DNA of 64,000 bases from Vibrio rotiferianus CAIM 577 = LMG 21460 (GCF_002741985.1 NZ_APHW01000028.1:35027-99026); one strand, 5' to 3'; positions 49,755 to 61,423 are shown, counted from the stretch's first letter. Notes: generated from the sequence alone by a model not told the origin. Numbers and translations are program-made.

Positions 49755-52577
49755 ATGGATAAAATAGAAGTTCGTGGTGCCCGCACCCATAACCTCAAAG
49801 ACATCAACCTCACTATCCCCCGCGATAAACTGATTGTCATTACTGGTTTGAGTGGTTCTGGTAAATCCTCTCTCGCATTCGATACTTTGTACGCTGAAGG
49901 TCAAAGACGTTACGTAGAGTCGCTATCAGCTTACGCGCGCCAATTTTTGTCTCTTATGGAAAAGCCAGATGTTGACCACATCGAAGGTTTGTCTCCTGCT
50001 ATCTCGATTGAGCAGAAATCAACATCACACAACCCACGTTCTACCGTCGGTACCATTACCGAGGTATACGATTACCTGCGTCTACTTTACGCTCGCGTTG
50101 GTGAACCTCGTTGTCCGACGCACCATACGCCTCTGGCCGCTCAAACCATCAGCCAGATGGTCGATAAAGTCTTAGAGTTGCCAGAAGGCAGCAAAATGAT
50201 GCTACTTGCTCCTATCGTGAAAGAGCGTAAAGGTGAGCACGTTAAGACACTGGAAAACCTAGCAGCTCAAGGTTTCATCCGCGCACGTATCGATGGTGAA
50301 ACTTGCGATCTTTCTGATCCACCACCACTAGAACTGCACAAGAAACACACTATTGAAGTGGTTGTAGACCGCTTTAAAGTTCGCCCAGATTTGCAGCAAC
50401 GTTTAGCTGAATCCTTCGAAACCACGCTAGAGCTTTCTGGTGGTATTGCGGTTGTGGCACCAATGGACGGCGAAGGCGAAGAAGTGATCTTCTCAGCCAA
50501 CTTTGCTTGTCCAATTTGTGGCTACAGCATGCAAGAACTTGAGCCTCGATTGTTCTCTTTCAACAACCCTGCTGGCGCGTGTGGTACCTGTGATGGTTTG
50601 GGCGTGCAGCAATATTTCGACCCAAGCCGAGTTATTCAAGATGAAACGCTGAGTTTGGCACAAGGTGCGATTCGAGGTTGGGATCAAAAGAACTACTATT
50701 ATTTCCAGATGTTGACAGCGCTGGCGGATCATTACGACTTCGATCTTCACGCACCATTTAACTCTCTACCAAAGAGAACCCAAGACATCATTCTTAAAGG
50801 GTCGGGGCGTACTGAAGTTGAGTTCAAGTACATTAACGACCGTGGTGACATTCGCGTTAAGCGCCATCCTTTTGAAGGGATCCTGAACACACTTGAACGC
50901 CGTTACCGCGATACTGAATCTAACTCGGTACGTGAAGAGCTTGCAAAATACATATCTACTAAGTCTTGCTCAAGCTGTGGTGGTACTCGTCTGCGCCTTG
51001 AAGCTCGTAACGTCTTTATCGCCGATACGACACTACCCGAGATTGTTGAACTCAGCATCGCCGACGCATTGGAATTCTTCCACACTTTGAAGCTCGAAGG
51101 TCAACGCGCCCAAATCGCTGAAAAAGTGATGAAGGAAATCAATGATCGCCTGCAGTTCTTGGTGAACGTAGGCTTGAACTACCTCAACTTATCGCGCAGT
51201 GCAGAAACCCTATCGGGTGGCGAAGCTCAACGTATTCGTTTAGCGAGCCAAATTGGTGCTGGTTTAGTGGGTGTCATGTACGTTCTGGATGAGCCATCAA
51301 TTGGCCTCCACCAGCGTGATAACGAACGCCTATTGAAAACCCTGACCCACCTAAGAGATTTGGGTAACACAGTATTAGTGGTTGAGCACGATGAAGATGC
51401 GATTCGTTGTGCTGATCACGTGATCGATATCGGTCCAGGTGCAGGTGTACACGGTGGTAACGTGGTCGCTGAGGGTACGATGGACGAGATCATCGCCAAT
51501 CCGAACTCACTGACTGGTCAGTACCTCAGTGGTGCGAAAGAGATTGCAGTACCAAAAGAGCGTACGCCACGCGATCCAAAGAAAACCGTTGAACTACTTG
51601 GTGCGACAGGTAACAACTTAAAGAATGTCGACCTTTCCGTTCCTGTTGGCTTGTTCAGCTGTATTACGGGGGTATCTGGTTCAGGTAAGTCGACTCTGAT
51701 CAACGATACCTTCTTTAAGATCGCCCATACCCAGTTGAACGGTGCAACAACTGCGCACCCTTCACCATACAAAACAATCAAAGGGTTAGAGCACTTCGAT
51801 AAAGTTATCGACATTGACCAAAGTCCTATCGGTCGTACGCCACGTTCAAACCCAGCAACTTACACGGGAATCTTTACTCCGATTCGTGAACTTTTTGCGG
51901 GCACGCAAGAGTCACGCTCTCGCGGTTACAAGCCGGGGCGCTTTAGCTTTAACGTACGCGGTGGTCGCTGTGAGGCCTGTCAGGGCGATGGTGTAATCAA
52001 GGTGGAAATGCACTTCCTCCCTGACGTCTACGTTCCTTGTGATGTGTGTAAAGGTAAACGCTACAACCGCGAAACACTTGAAGTACGTTACAAAGGCAAG
52101 ACCATTGATGAAGTACTGGAAATGACGGTAGAAGATGCACGCACTTTCTTCGATCCAGTACCTGCTATTGCTCGTAAGCTGCAAACTCTGATGGATGTAG
52201 GTTTGTCTTACATTCGTTTAGGTCAAGCAGCAACTACATTGTCAGGTGGTGAAGCTCAGCGTGTGAAACTGGCTAGAGAGCTGTCTAAACGTGATACCGG
52301 CAAAACCTTATACATTTTGGATGAACCGACAACCGGACTGCACTTCCACGATATCCAGCAGCTACTAACCGTACTGCACCGTCTGCGTGACCACGGAAAT
52401 ACCGTTGTCGTCATTGAACACAACCTTGATGTAATTAAGACGGCAGACTGGATTATCGACTTAGGTCCCGAAGGCGGACAAGGTGGCGGTGAGATCATCG
52501 CGCAAGGAACACCAGAAGATGTGTCTCAGATCGAAGGTTCGCACACCGCTCGCTTCCTTAAGCCTATGTTGAATTAG
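49755..52577 (+). CDS. uvrA: Excinuclease ABC subunit A
   Basis: UvrA (940 residues from this start, the E. coli length) recognises bulky DNA lesions with UvrB in nucleotide excision repair. It has two ABC ATPase modules: Walker [10 protein letters not shown] near the start and GVSGSGKST in the second half, signatures LSGGEAQRI and LSGGEAQRV. Three zinc modules have CPICGYS, CSSCGG and [17 protein letters not shown] patterns. ATG 49755 ([15 protein letters not shown]) matches the family; an upstream ATG at 49722 adds a non-conserved leader. A LexA box and its own terminator frame it. Confidence 0.98.
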   Translation: MDKIEVRGARTHNLKDINLTIPRDKLIVITGLSGSGKSSLAFDTLYAEGQRRYVESLSAYARQFLSLMEKPDVDHIEGLSPAISIEQKSTSHNPRSTVGTITEVYDYLRLLYARVGEPRCPTHHTPLAAQTISQMVDKVLELPEGSKMMLLAPIVKERKGEHVKTLENLAAQGFIRARIDGETCDLSDPPPLELHKKHTIEVVVDRFKVRPDLQQRLAESFETTLELSGGIAVVAPMDGEGEEVIFSANFACPICGYSMQELEPRLFSFNNPAGACGTCDGLGVQQYFDPSRVIQDETLSLAQGAIRGWDQKNYYYFQMLTALADHYDFDLHAPFNSLPKRTQDIILKGSGRTEVEFKYINDRGDIRVKRHPFEGILNTLERRYRDTESNSVREELAKYISTKSCSSCGGTRLRLEARNVFIADTTLPEIVELSIADALEFFHTLKLEGQRAQIAEKVMKEINDRLQFLVNVGLNYLNLSRSAETLSGGEAQRIRLASQIGAGLVGVMYVLDEPSIGLHQRDNERLLKTLTHLRDLGNTVLVVEHDEDAIRCADHVIDIGPGAGVHGGNVVAEGTMDEIIANPNSLTGQYLSGAKEIAVPKERTPRDPKKTVELLGATGNNLKNVDLSVPVGLFSCITGVSGSGKSTLINDTFFKIAHTQLNGATTAHPSPYKTIKGLEHFDKVIDIDQSPIGRTPRSNPATYTGIFTPIRELFAGTQESRSRGYKPGRFSFNVRGGRCEACQGDGVIKVEMHFLPDVYVPCDVCKGKRYNRETLEVRYKGKTIDEVLEMTVEDARTFFDPVPAIARKLQTLMDVGLSYIRLGQAATTLSGGEAQRVKLARELSKRDTGKTLYILDEPTTGLHFHDIQQLLTVLHRLRDHGNTVVVIEHNLDVIKTADWIIDLGPEGGQGGGEIIAQGTPEDVSQIEGSHTARFLKPMLN

Positions 52578-52593
52578 AAAAAACAGGTAAAGT

Positions 52594-52622
52594 AAAAGAC
52601 CAGCCTTCGCTGGTCTTTTTTT
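52594..52622 (+). terminator. Terminator of uvrA
   Basis: AAAAGACCAGC and GCTGGTCTTTT pair around CTTC, followed by more T. Confidence 0.9.
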
Positions 52623-52642
52623 AATAGTAATGGCGTAATTTC

Positions 52643-54427
52643 ATGGCAACGATACATGTAAGTGGCACAAAACTTTCTCCAAATAGAGTGAAAGCGCCTC
52701 TAAATCGCAAGTTTCTTATTTCTCTCACTGTTGTTTTTCTACTTGCGATGCATATATTTATGCCAAACCCTGGCGGATCAGGGCTTGCCCTCTCTTTTAA
52801 CGCCACAACTTGGATTGGTTTGAGTATCAGCCTTGGAATAGGCTTATATCATTTAGCAACAAATAGAGAAGTAAGATACTCAAAATTAACCATTGGCCTG
52901 CTATTTAGCGGTGTGATCATTTCCATACCTGTGCTTTTCCCCAATGCGAATATTGAACACTCTGCAAATCAGCTTATCGGTCTATGGACTGGGTTGATAT
53001 TATTCGTTTTGCTACAACAATTTAAATTCAGCAACAAGCACAAGCAGAGACTCTTGTGGTTCGTCGTACTCGCGGTGATCATTGAGTCACTGTTTGGTTT
53101 CATCCAGTTTGTAGTATTGCAACCCGGTAATATCTTTGGATATGACACAGTTGCCAATAGACCATATGGTATTTTCCAACAACCAAATGTAATGGCTAGC
53201 TTCCTAGTAACAGGGTTAGCGATTGCAGGTTACCTTTTAGCAAGACAACCTTATAAGTATGAACGTAAGCTCAGTGATATTATTATTTTGTACTTAGTCC
53301 CTATTTTGACTATACCGTTAGTTATCGTACTCGCATCTAGAACAGGGTGGCTGAGTTGCATTTTTGTTTTGCTCTTACTAATTCCATATCTATTCCGTTT
53401 TACCACTAAAAAACGACTAGTTTGCTGGCTATTTTCAATCCTGATTGGCCTTATGATTGGCACCACATTAGCCATCGTTAAAAATGAGAGTAGTAACAGC
53501 CTCAGTCAAAAAGCAACAGCTTCCGATGACATAAGAAGTACGCTCTATAAACAAGGGCTGGATATGCTGATCGAGAAGCCGTTTACTGGCTATGGTTACG
53601 GTAACTTTGAATCCTCATACATTCTGTATACAGCTAGACAGCATGCATTAAATGAAAACTACCCTAGCGGTTTACCAGCTTTGGATCACCCACATAATGA
53701 GTTGCTATATTGGGGGGTAGAAGGGGGATTGCTGCCAATTATTGGCATTACACTGGCTGCTGGCTTGGTGCTTTTTCGTATTTACCATGCAAAAAGGGGA
53801 ACTCGCCTAGCTATTCTTGCTTTGTTTATCCCTATTTTGATGCACTCACAGCTAGAGTATCCGTTTTATCATTCCTTCATCCATTGGGTAATCTTTGTTA
53901 TTTTACTTTATTGGGTTGATCAGAGAGTCTCTCGATATAGAAAAGTTCATTTTAGTAAAGTTACAAAAAGCCTGCTGAGAGTCTGTAGTATAGTTATACC
54001 CGCTGCTATCAGCTTTTACATGTTAAGTGCGCTGCATACCAACTATGTATTAACCAAGTTTGAAACCACGCGCCCGACCAATCCGGATATCTTAAATCAG
54101 GTGACGAACCCCGTGGTTTGGAAAGATCGTTTCGATTGGGATGTATACAGCACTTTCTTAAACATCGGTTTATACAAGCAAGATCCAACCTTGATTCAGC
54201 CTTACATTGATTGGTCTTTGGAAATCATTAAAGACAAGCCACGCCCAGCGTTTTACAACAACTTGATACTGGCATATCAAGGGTTGGATGACACAAGCAA
54301 GGCAGAACAAATTCGTGCAGAGGCACAGTTCCTGTTCCCTAAAATTGATTTCAGTGGCGTCAACTATCAGCCACCTTCTCAAGCCATCTCTACTTCACCA
54401 ACACCGGCTTCCGGTGCTGAGCAATAA
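52643..54427 (+). CDS. pglL: Protein O-oligosaccharyltransferase PglL
   Basis: This 594-residue protein has about twelve membrane helices and the Wzy/WaaL/PglL (Wzy_C) domain. The large periplasmic loop has YGYGNFESSY and LDHPHNELLYWGVEGG with the conserved His349; a soluble C-terminal part follows. Enzymes of this family move lipid-linked glycans onto pilins or other periplasmic proteins. The V. cholerae homologue beside uvrA (VC0393) has been shown to act as an O-oligosaccharyltransferase. A WaaL-type O-antigen ligase is the alternative, less likely given context and size. The start is just after the uvrA terminator, with a weak ribosome-binding site. Confidence 0.85.
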   Translation: MATIHVSGTKLSPNRVKAPLNRKFLISLTVVFLLAMHIFMPNPGGSGLALSFNATTWIGLSISLGIGLYHLATNREVRYSKLTIGLLFSGVIISIPVLFPNANIEHSANQLIGLWTGLILFVLLQQFKFSNKHKQRLLWFVVLAVIIESLFGFIQFVVLQPGNIFGYDTVANRPYGIFQQPNVMASFLVTGLAIAGYLLARQPYKYERKLSDIIILYLVPILTIPLVIVLASRTGWLSCIFVLLLLIPYLFRFTTKKRLVCWLFSILIGLMIGTTLAIVKNESSNSLSQKATASDDIRSTLYKQGLDMLIEKPFTGYGYGNFESSYILYTARQHALNENYPSGLPALDHPHNELLYWGVEGGLLPIIGITLAAGLVLFRIYHAKRGTRLAILALFIPILMHSQLEYPFYHSFIHWVIFVILLYWVDQRVSRYRKVHFSKVTKSLLRVCSIVIPAAISFYMLSALHTNYVLTKFETTRPTNPDILNQVTNPVVWKDRFDWDVYSTFLNIGLYKQDPTLIQPYIDWSLEIIKDKPRPAFYNNLILAYQGLDDTSKAEQIRAEAQFLFPKIDFSGVNYQPPSQAISTSPTPASGAEQ

Positions 54428-54431
54428 ATGC

Positions 54432-54462
54432 AAAAAAAGCGAAGGAATGACCTTCGCTTTTC
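54432..54462. terminator. Bidirectional terminator between pglL and the aminotransferase gene
   Basis: AAAAGCGAAGG and CCTTCGCTTTT pair around a five-base loop with A and T flanks. Confidence 0.9.
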
Positions 54463-54484
54463 TTTAGCTCATGACTGAGGCGGT

Positions 54485-55606
54485 TTATTCAGTCAGAGAC
54501 TCTTCTAACGCTCGCAAACACAAAGCAACATTTTCAGGTCGAGCACCATAGCCCATAAGTCCAATTCGCCATGCTTTACCCGCCAATGCACCAAGACCTG
54601 CACCAATCTCTAGGTTGTAGGTTTCAAGTAAGTGATTCCGCACTTTTGCTTCATCAATTCCTTCAGGGACATAAATCGCATTAAGCTGTGGTAGACGATG
54701 TTCTTCTTCTACCACGAATTCAAAACCTAGTTTTTGCAGACCCGCTTTAAGCTTCTCATGCATTAACTGGTGACGCGCCCATGCATTTTCTAAGCCTTCA
54801 TTTTTAAGGATAAGTAGAGCTTCATGTAGCGCATACAAACTGTTCACCGGCGCTGTGTGGTGATAACTGCGCTTGCCTTCTCCGCTCCAGTAACCCAGCA
54901 CTAAGCTTTGATCCAAGAACCAGCTTTGAACCGGTGTCGTCCTGGATTGAATCTTCTCAATAGCAGCTGGAGAAAGAGTGACTGGTGATAAGCCAGGAAC
55001 ACACGACAAACATTTTTGGCTGCCCGAATACACAGCATCTAACTGCCACTCATCAACGTTAAGGGGCACACCACCAAGTGAGGTTACAGCATCGACAATC
55101 GATAGCAAACCGTATTGCTTCGCCAGCTTACCCAAGGCCTGGGCGTCACTCACCGCGCCTGTCGACGTTTCTGCATGAACAAAAGCAAGAATCTTCGCAT
55201 CAGGGTGCTGCTTTAACGCTTCTTCAACTTTATCGACCGATACAGGCGTTCCCCACTCGTCATCGACGACAACCGCTTCGCCACCAGCACGAACCACGTT
55301 TTCACGCATACGCTCACCGAAAACACCATTGCGGCAGACGATGACTTTGTCGCCCTTTTCAATCAAGTTGACAAAGCACGTTTCCATGCCTGCACTGCCC
55401 GGCGCAGAGACTGCAATGGTAAATTCATTTTCCGTTTGGAAAGCGTATTTAAGCAGTTGTTTTAGTTCATCCATCATAGCAATGAAAAGTGGGTCTAGGT
55501 GACCAATTGTTGGACGGCTAAGCGCTTGTAAAACCTGAGGTGAAATATCAGATGGACCAGGTCCCATTAAAATACGATGTGGGGGAATAAAGCTTTGGAT
55601 CGGCAT
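54485..55606 (-). CDS. Class V aminotransferase (alanine/serine-glyoxylate type)
   Basis: This 373-residue PLP enzyme begins MPIQSFIPPHRILMGPGPSD. The motifs are GSAGMETCFVNLI, HAETSTGAVSDAQAL, SIVDAVTSLGG and the PLP lysine in VYSGSQKCLSCVPG. It resembles alanine-glyoxylate or serine-glyoxylate transaminases; which donor it uses cannot be told from sequence. ATG 55606 follows AAGGAG; a longer frame to 55633 adds nine unsupported residues. It is divergent from lysC, as in V. cholerae. Confidence 0.88.
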   Translation of the reverse strand: MPIQSFIPPHRILMGPGPSDISPQVLQALSRPTIGHLDPLFIAMMDELKQLLKYAFQTENEFTIAVSAPGSAGMETCFVNLIEKGDKVIVCRNGVFGERMRENVVRAGGEAVVVDDEWGTPVSVDKVEEALKQHPDAKILAFVHAETSTGAVSDAQALGKLAKQYGLLSIVDAVTSLGGVPLNVDEWQLDAVYSGSQKCLSCVPGLSPVTLSPAAIEKIQSRTTPVQSWFLDQSLVLGYWSGEGKRSYHHTAPVNSLYALHEALLILKNEGLENAWARHQLMHEKLKAGLQKLGFEFVVEEEHRLPQLNAIYVPEGIDEAKVRNHLLETYNLEIGAGLGALAGKAWRIGLMGYGARPENVALCLRALEESLTE

Positions 55607-55791
55607 GTCAGCTCCTTGATTGCAGTCATTCATCCCGAGCGTTATAAAAGTTCTATGTAAAATGCTGGCTCAGGCATCGGAGTTTTCACCCTAATAGATT
55701 TTTCCTCTATCGGCAATTAGCCCTAAGTATAGAGGTCAAACCACTGTCACAAATTCGTTAATAAAAACTTTCATAATGGTTGAGATATTGG

Positions 55792-55820
55792 TTGACAATG
55801 TGACAGCAAAACCGTTCAAT
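55792..55820 (+). promoter_or_regulatory. Candidate promoter of lysC
   Basis: TTGACA (55792-55797), 17 bases, then TTCAAT (55815-55820). Transcription would start near 55827, just before the riboswitch aptamer. Confidence 0.6.
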
Positions 55821-55833
55821 GTTTAAGCTTTAT

Positions 55834-56006
55834 GCAGAAGAGGAGCACTACCCAGGCAGGTGATTTGTGGAGCCGCAATTCCAATACCAATCACTCAGGG
55901 GGAGTAGTGCCGAGGTAAGTCAAAGTTGCAGGATTTGACTTGTCGGTTGACTTGGGTTGAGTCCCATCAACTGTCATCAGCGCCGTATGATGAAGAGCTT
56001 CTGAGG
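55834..56006 (+). ncRNA. Lysine riboswitch (L box) in the lysC leader
   Basis: The segment has the L-box landmarks in order: CAGAAGAGGAGC at the start, GGGGGAGTAGTGCCGAGG in the middle, and AGAGCTTCTGAGGG at the end. CAGAAG (55835-55840) pairs with CTTCTG (55999-56004) as helix P1. The middle arms fit the five-helix lysine aptamer and closely resemble E. coli lysC leader RNA. There is no clear terminator between it and the start at 56132, so control is probably of translation initiation. Lysine binding would lower lysC expression. Confidence 0.92.
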
Positions 56007-56131
56007 GTAAATTTTCAAATTACATTCTAACTACCTCTCTATTTGCTCTGTTCCTTTCCTCACCAAACATTGGATGTATTGGGCAACCAATTAATTGTTG
56101 TTATTTTTTCAGGAAGTCGTGGGAGAACGCA

Positions 56132-57484
56132 GTGAGCGCATTTAACGTAGCAAAATTCGGTGGAACCAGTGTTGCCAACTTTGAGGCAATGAGTCGTTGC
56201 TCCACTATCATAGAAAACAACCCAAATACTCGTCTTGTCGTCAGCAGCGCTTGCTCAGGTGTCACTAACTTATTGGTTGAGCTGGCAAATGGTGTTCAAG
56301 ACCAAGAACATCGAGCAGAAGTACTTCAGAAACTAGCAGGCATCCACGAATCGATTCTGTCGCAGCTAGAAAACGCAACCGAAGCAGCAGCTGAGGTTTA
56401 TTCGATTCTTGATACCGTCACGAGCTTGGCAGAGGCTGCTTCAATCCAAGCAAGCACCAAACTGACAGACCATTTAGTCGCTTGTGGTGAATTAATGTCG
56501 ACTCATATCCTTGCACAACTAATGCGTGAGCGTGGTGTGAACGCAGTTCGTTTTGATATTCGCGACGTGTTAAAAACCGATGGAAACTTTGGTCGAGCTG
56601 AACCTAATGTCGAGACCATTTCACAACTAGCACAAGAAAAGTTAGTCCCACTTTGCCAAGAATACGTGGTGATCACCCAAGGTTTTATTGGCTCAGATGA
56701 AGAAGGCAACACAACCACTCTTGGCCGTGGCGGCAGTGACTACAGTGCAGCACTCATTGCAGAAGGTGTGAAAGCAGCAGGTCTAGAGATTTGGACCGAC
56801 GTACCGGGCATCTATACCACAGACCCACGTATCGCCTCAAAAGCAGCGCCAATCCCAGAGATCAGCTTTAGCGAAGCATCAGAGATGGCAAACTTCGGCG
56901 CAAAAATTCTGCACCCTTCAACGCTAGTTCCGGCACTTCGTCACGACATCCCTGTATTCGTAGGCTCGTCTAAAGAACCGGAAAAAGGTGGTACATGGAT
57001 CCGCCACCAAGTAGAGAGCTCACCTTTATTCCGAGCACTTGCTCTGCGCTGCAACCAAACCATGGTGACATTACGCAGTGCTAACATGTTCCACGCATAC
57101 GGCTTCTTAGCGAAAGTATTTGAGATCCTAGCGAAGCACAAAATCTCTGTTGACCTGATCACCACATCTGAAATTAGTGTGTCACTCACTCTTGATCAAA
57201 CAGACACGTCTGGCGGCGCTCCTCAATTGCCACAAGCCGCGCGTGAAGAGCTTGAAGAGCTATGTAAAGTAGAAGTGGAGCACGACCTATGCCTCGTCGC
57301 TCTGATTGGTAACAACATGAGTGAAAGCAAAGGCTATGCGAAGCAAGTATTTGGCACGTTAGAAGACTTCAACCTACGTATGATCTGTTACGGAGCAAGC
57401 CCACATAACCTGTGCTTCCTTGTTCACGAGTCCGTATCTCGCCAAGCGATCCAAAAACTGCATACTGAATTGTTCGAGCAATAA
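56132..57484 (+). CDS. lysC: Lysine-sensitive aspartokinase III
   Basis: LysC (450 residues) phosphorylates aspartate, the first step to lysine, threonine, methionine and diaminopimelate. The start is GTG 56132 behind GGGAG. The kinase motif KFGGTSV (8-14) and the lysine-binding ACT domains in the last 140 residues (SVDLITTSEISVSLTL) are present. There is no homoserine dehydrogenase fusion, so it is the LysC type. A lysine riboswitch precedes it. It is convergent with metH. Confidence 0.97.
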   Translation: MSAFNVAKFGGTSVANFEAMSRCSTIIENNPNTRLVVSSACSGVTNLLVELANGVQDQEHRAEVLQKLAGIHESILSQLENATEAAAEVYSILDTVTSLAEAASIQASTKLTDHLVACGELMSTHILAQLMRERGVNAVRFDIRDVLKTDGNFGRAEPNVETISQLAQEKLVPLCQEYVVITQGFIGSDEEGNTTTLGRGGSDYSAALIAEGVKAAGLEIWTDVPGIYTTDPRIASKAAPIPEISFSEASEMANFGAKILHPSTLVPALRHDIPVFVGSSKEPEKGGTWIRHQVESSPLFRALALRCNQTMVTLRSANMFHAYGFLAKVFEILAKHKISVDLITTSEISVSLTLDQTDTSGGAPQLPQAAREELEELCKVEVEHDLCLVALIGNNMSESKGYAKQVFGTLEDFNLRMICYGASPHNLCFLVHESVSRQAIQKLHTELFEQ

Positions 57485-57508
57485 GACTGCTTTCATTCAC
57501 TAATGAAC

Positions 57509-57533
57509 AAGGGCTGCACATGGCAGCCCTTTT
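57509..57533. terminator. Terminator between lysC and metH
   Basis: AAGGGCTGC and GCAGCCCTT pair around a five-base loop with a T tail; the A/T flanks let it serve both convergent genes. Confidence 0.85.
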
Positions 57534-57551
57534 AGTTTCTATATGGTTTGG

Positions 57552-60500
57552 TTAACCGTTAATGTTGGGACCTAACCATTTTTCCGCTTCGATCCTATCC
57601 CAGCCTTTACGATCAGCATAGCTTTGCAGCTGATCTTCTTGGATCTGAGCGATCGCAAAGTAACGAGAATCAGGATGCGAGAAGTACCAACCCGATACGG
57701 ATGCTCCTGGGTACATCGCATAGCTCGATGTCAGTGACATACCAATGTTTTCTTCAACATCCATCAGCTCCCAAAGCGGTCCTTTTTCAGTATGCTCTGG
57801 ACAGGCAGGATAGCCTGGAGCAGGTCGAATACCTTGGTATTTCTCACGAATCAGTTCTTCATTCGACAGAGCTTCATCCACAGCGTAACCCCAAATCTCT
57901 TTGCGTACACGCTCATGTAGATACTCAGCAAATGCTTCCGCCAGACGGTCCGCTACCGCTTGAATCATGATGGCATTGTAATCATCACCCTGTGCTTTGT
58001 ATTCGTCAGCAAGTTCGCGTTCACCGATACCGCCGGTTACAGCAAAAGCACCAACCCAATCGTGCTTACCAGACTCTTTCGGGGCAACATAATCCGACAG
58101 GCAGTAGTTGAAGCCTTTTGGTTTCTCTGTTTGCTGACGCAAGTTATGCAGTACTTTTGCCACTTCTGTACGCGATTCGTCAGTGTAAACTTCAATATCA
58201 TCACCGACACTCGCGGCAGGGAACAGACCACACATACCGCGTGCTTTGAGTAACCCTTCATGCTCAACACGATCCAATAACTCGTTGGCATCTTTGTACA
58301 GGCGCTGAGCCTCTTCTCCCACTTCTTCATGGTCAAAGATTGTTGGATACTTACCGACTAATGACCAAGTCATAAAGAAAGGCGTCCAGTCGATGTACTT
58401 ACGCAAAGTCGACACTTCAAAGTCATCAAAGATATGGATGCCTGGCTTCGCTGGTACTGGAGGCGTATACGTATCCCAATCAATCGCGACTTTGTTCGCA
58501 CGTGCTGCTTCTAAAGTGACAGGTTTAGTACGTGGCTTTTTACGATTGTGCTGATCACGAACGCGAACGTAATCTTCATCCAACTTTTCTACAAATGCAG
58601 GACGGAGTTCATCAGACAACAATGAAGTACATACACCAACCGCTCGCGAAGCATTGTTCACATACACTACAGGGTTCTTGTAGTTCTGCTCAATCTTAAC
58701 TGCCGTATGCGCTTTTGATGTTGTCGCACCACCAATCAGAAGCGGAAGATCGAAATCAAGACGCTCCATTTCTTTGGCTACATGCACCATTTCATCGAGA
58801 GACGGAGTAATCAAACCAGAAAGACCAATGATATCGACGTTTTCTTCTTTGGCTACCTTGAGGATCTTCTCACATGGCACCATTACGCCAAGATCGATGA
58901 TCTCGTAGTTGTTACATTGCAGAACCACGCCAACAATGTTCTTACCGATATCGTGAACGTCACCTTTTACCGTAGCCAACAAAATCTTACCGTTGGAAGA
59001 GCCCGCTTGCTTCTCTTTATTGATGAAAGGTTCTAAGTGCGCTACTGCCTGCTTCATAACACGCGCTGATTTCACTACCTGAGGAAGGAACATCTTTCCT
59101 TCACCAAATAAGTCACCCACCACGTTCATGCCATCCATCAATGGACCTTCAATTACTTCAAGCGGCTTAGAGGCATTGAGGCGAGCCTCTTCGGTATCTT
59201 CGACAATGAACTCCGTAATGCCTTTAACCAGTGCATGCTCCAGACGTTTTTCTACCGCCCAAGTACGCCACTCTAGTGCAGAAGCATCTTCTTCTTTACC
59301 AACGCCTTTACCTGCGTATTCTGCAGCGATATCAAGTAGTCGCTCAGTCGAATCATCACGACGGTTAAGAACCACATCTTCTACTGCCTCACGCAGCTTA
59401 TCAGGAACGTTATCGTAAATTTCTAACTGACCCGCGTTCACGATGCCCATGTCCATACCGTTTTTAAAACAGTGGTATAGGAACACCGCATGAATCGCTT
59501 CACGAACGTAGTTATTGCCGCGGAATGAGAAGGAAACGTTAGACACACCACCAGAGATCATCGCGTGAGGTAAGTCGCGCTTGATGTCTGCAACCGCTTC
59601 GATGAAATCCACGGCGTAGTTGTTGTGCTCTTCGATACCCGTCGCAACTGCAAAGATGTTCGGGTCAAAGATGATATCTTCTGGTGGGAAGCCGACTTCA
59701 TCAACCAAGATACGGTAAGCGTTTGTACAGATTTCTAGCTTACGCTCACGTGTTTCTGCCTGACCAACTTCGTCAAACGCCATAACGATAACTGCGGCAC
59801 CGTATCGACGAATCAGTTTTGCTTGCTCAACAAACTTCTCTTTACCTTCTTTCAAAGAGATGGAGTTTACGATGCCCTTGCCCTGAATACACTTCAGACC
59901 CGACTCGATCACCTCCCATTTAGAGGAGTCGACCATGATAGGCACTTTGGAGATTTCAGGCTCAGATGCGCATAGGTTTAGGAAGCGAACCATACACGCT
60001 TCTGCATCCAACATGCCTTCATCCATGTTGATGTCGATGATCTGAGCGCCGCTCTCAACTTGTTGGCGAGCAACTTCCAGAGCTTCGTCGTAAAGTTCTT
60101 CTTTGATCAGGCGTTTAAAGCGAGCAGAACCAGTTACGTTAGTACGCTCACCTACGTTGATAAACAGCGTCTCTTTTTCAATAGTAAGAGGCTCAAGACC
60201 GGATAAACGACACGCAACCGTAAGCTCAGGCAAATCACGAGGTTTCACACCTTCAACTGCCATTGCCATATGGCGAATATGCTCTGGCGTGGTACCACAA
60301 CAACCACCAATTAGGTTGAGGAAACCACTCTCCGCCCACTCTTTAACGTGTTCCGCCATATCTTCTGGCGAAAGGTCATACTCACCAAACGCATTCGGTA
60401 GACCCGCATTTGGGTGAGTAGAAACAAAAGATTCCGAAATACGAGAAAGCTCTTCTACGTACGGGCGTAGTTCGTCAGGGCCAAGCGCACAGTTCAAACC

Positions 60501-61232
60501 AAATGAAATCGGGTTAACATGACGAAGAGAGTTATAGAAGGCTTCCGTAGTTTGACCTGAGAGGGTGCGTCCAGAAGCATCGGTAATTGTACCGGAGATC
60601 ATAACTGGTAACTCGATGCCTAATTCTTCAAAAACACTATCAACCGCGAAGGCACAAGCTTTAGCGTTAAGCGTATCGAAGATGGTCTCGATCAGAATAA
60701 GATCAGAGCCGCCTTTTATCAGCGCTCGAGTGGATTCTGAATAAGCTTCAACAAGCTCATCGAAGCTGACGTTACGATAGCCCGGATCGTTTACATCAGG
60801 GGAGATAGAACAAGTGCGGTTTGTTGGGCCAAGCACACCCGCGACATAACGTGGGCGCTCTGGCGTTTTTGCCGTCCACTCATCAGCGGCTTCACGAGCA
60901 AGCTTTGCAGCGGCAAAGTTGATTTCCTCACTCAGGCTTTCCATTTCATAGTCAGCCATCGCAATCGTCGTCGCATTAAAAGTATTGGTCTCAAGAATAT
61001 CAGCGCCAGCTTCTAAGTAAGCGCTGTGAATTTCCTTAATCAATTGAGGCTGAGTGAGCACCAACAAATCGTTGTTGCCTTTTAGATCACAATGCCAATC
61101 CGCAAAGCGTTCTCCTCGATAGTCCTGCTCTTCAAGTTTGTATCCCTGAATCATGGTGCCCATACCACCATCGATCAGCAAGATACGTTGCTTTAATTGA
61201 GCTTCAATCTGTTGTCTTACATTACTTCCCAC
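57552..61232 (-). CDS. metH: Cobalamin-dependent methionine synthase
   Basis: MetH (1226 residues) transfers a methyl group from methyltetrahydrofolate through B12 to homocysteine. The homocysteine domain (about 1-330) has zinc cysteines in GLNCALG and GGCCGTT. The folate domain (about 355-615) has [11 protein letters not shown]. The B12 domain has [12 protein letters not shown] with the lower-ligand His. The C-terminal activation domain has [11 protein letters not shown]. The start codon is GTG. A MetJ box lies 51-66 bases upstream. Confidence 0.98.
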   Translation of the reverse strand: MGSNVRQQIEAQLKQRILLIDGGMGTMIQGYKLEEQDYRGERFADWHCDLKGNNDLLVLTQPQLIKEIHSAYLEAGADILETNTFNATTIAMADYEMESLSEEINFAAAKLAREAADEWTAKTPERPRYVAGVLGPTNRTCSISPDVNDPGYRNVSFDELVEAYSESTRALIKGGSDLILIETIFDTLNAKACAFAVDSVFEELGIELPVMISGTITDASGRTLSGQTTEAFYNSLRHVNPISFGLNCALGPDELRPYVEELSRISESFVSTHPNAGLPNAFGEYDLSPEDMAEHVKEWAESGFLNLIGGCCGTTPEHIRHMAMAVEGVKPRDLPELTVACRLSGLEPLTIEKETLFINVGERTNVTGSARFKRLIKEELYDEALEVARQQVESGAQIIDINMDEGMLDAEACMVRFLNLCASEPEISKVPIMVDSSKWEVIESGLKCIQGKGIVNSISLKEGKEKFVEQAKLIRRYGAAVIVMAFDEVGQAETRERKLEICTNAYRILVDEVGFPPEDIIFDPNIFAVATGIEEHNNYAVDFIEAVADIKRDLPHAMISGGVSNVSFSFRGNNYVREAIHAVFLYHCFKNGMDMGIVNAGQLEIYDNVPDKLREAVEDVVLNRRDDSTERLLDIAAEYAGKGVGKEEDASALEWRTWAVEKRLEHALVKGITEFIVEDTEEARLNASKPLEVIEGPLMDGMNVVGDLFGEGKMFLPQVVKSARVMKQAVAHLEPFINKEKQAGSSNGKILLATVKGDVHDIGKNIVGVVLQCNNYEIIDLGVMVPCEKILKVAKEENVDIIGLSGLITPSLDEMVHVAKEMERLDFDLPLLIGGATTSKAHTAVKIEQNYKNPVVYVNNASRAVGVCTSLLSDELRPAFVEKLDEDYVRVRDQHNRKKPRTKPVTLEAARANKVAIDWDTYTPPVPAKPGIHIFDDFEVSTLRKYIDWTPFFMTWSLVGKYPTIFDHEEVGEEAQRLYKDANELLDRVEHEGLLKARGMCGLFPAASVGDDIEVYTDESRTEVAKVLHNLRQQTEKPKGFNYCLSDYVAPKESGKHDWVGAFAVTGGIGERELADEYKAQGDDYNAIMIQAVADRLAEAFAEYLHERVRKEIWGYAVDEALSNEELIREKYQGIRPAPGYPACPEHTEKGPLWELMDVEENIGMSLTSSYAMYPGASVSGWYFSHPDSRYFAIAQIQEDQLQSYADRKGWDRIEAEKWLGPNING

Positions 61233-61282
61233 AGTACAGCCTCATTCCTTTAGTTATCTCTCCATCCTATCACACAAATTAA

Positions 61283-61298
61283 AGGAGTCTAGACGTCT
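61283..61298. promoter_or_regulatory. MetJ operator (two tandem met boxes)
   Basis: A perfect met box AGACGTCT (61291-61298) is directly preceded by AGGAGTCT (6 of 8 matches). Adjacent eight-base boxes are the binding unit of two MetJ dimers. It lies 51 bases upstream of the metH start, near a possible -35, in the gap shared with the divergent antiporter. Confidence 0.7.
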
Positions 61299-61423
61299 AA
61301 AATACGAATTGCTGATTATTTTGTCTCCATTCTTGCTTACCGTAATATCACGAAAAAATGTTTGCTATTTGGTCAACATCGTCCGAAAATTCCATTCATA
61401 AATTGTTACAAATAGAGAGCTCT

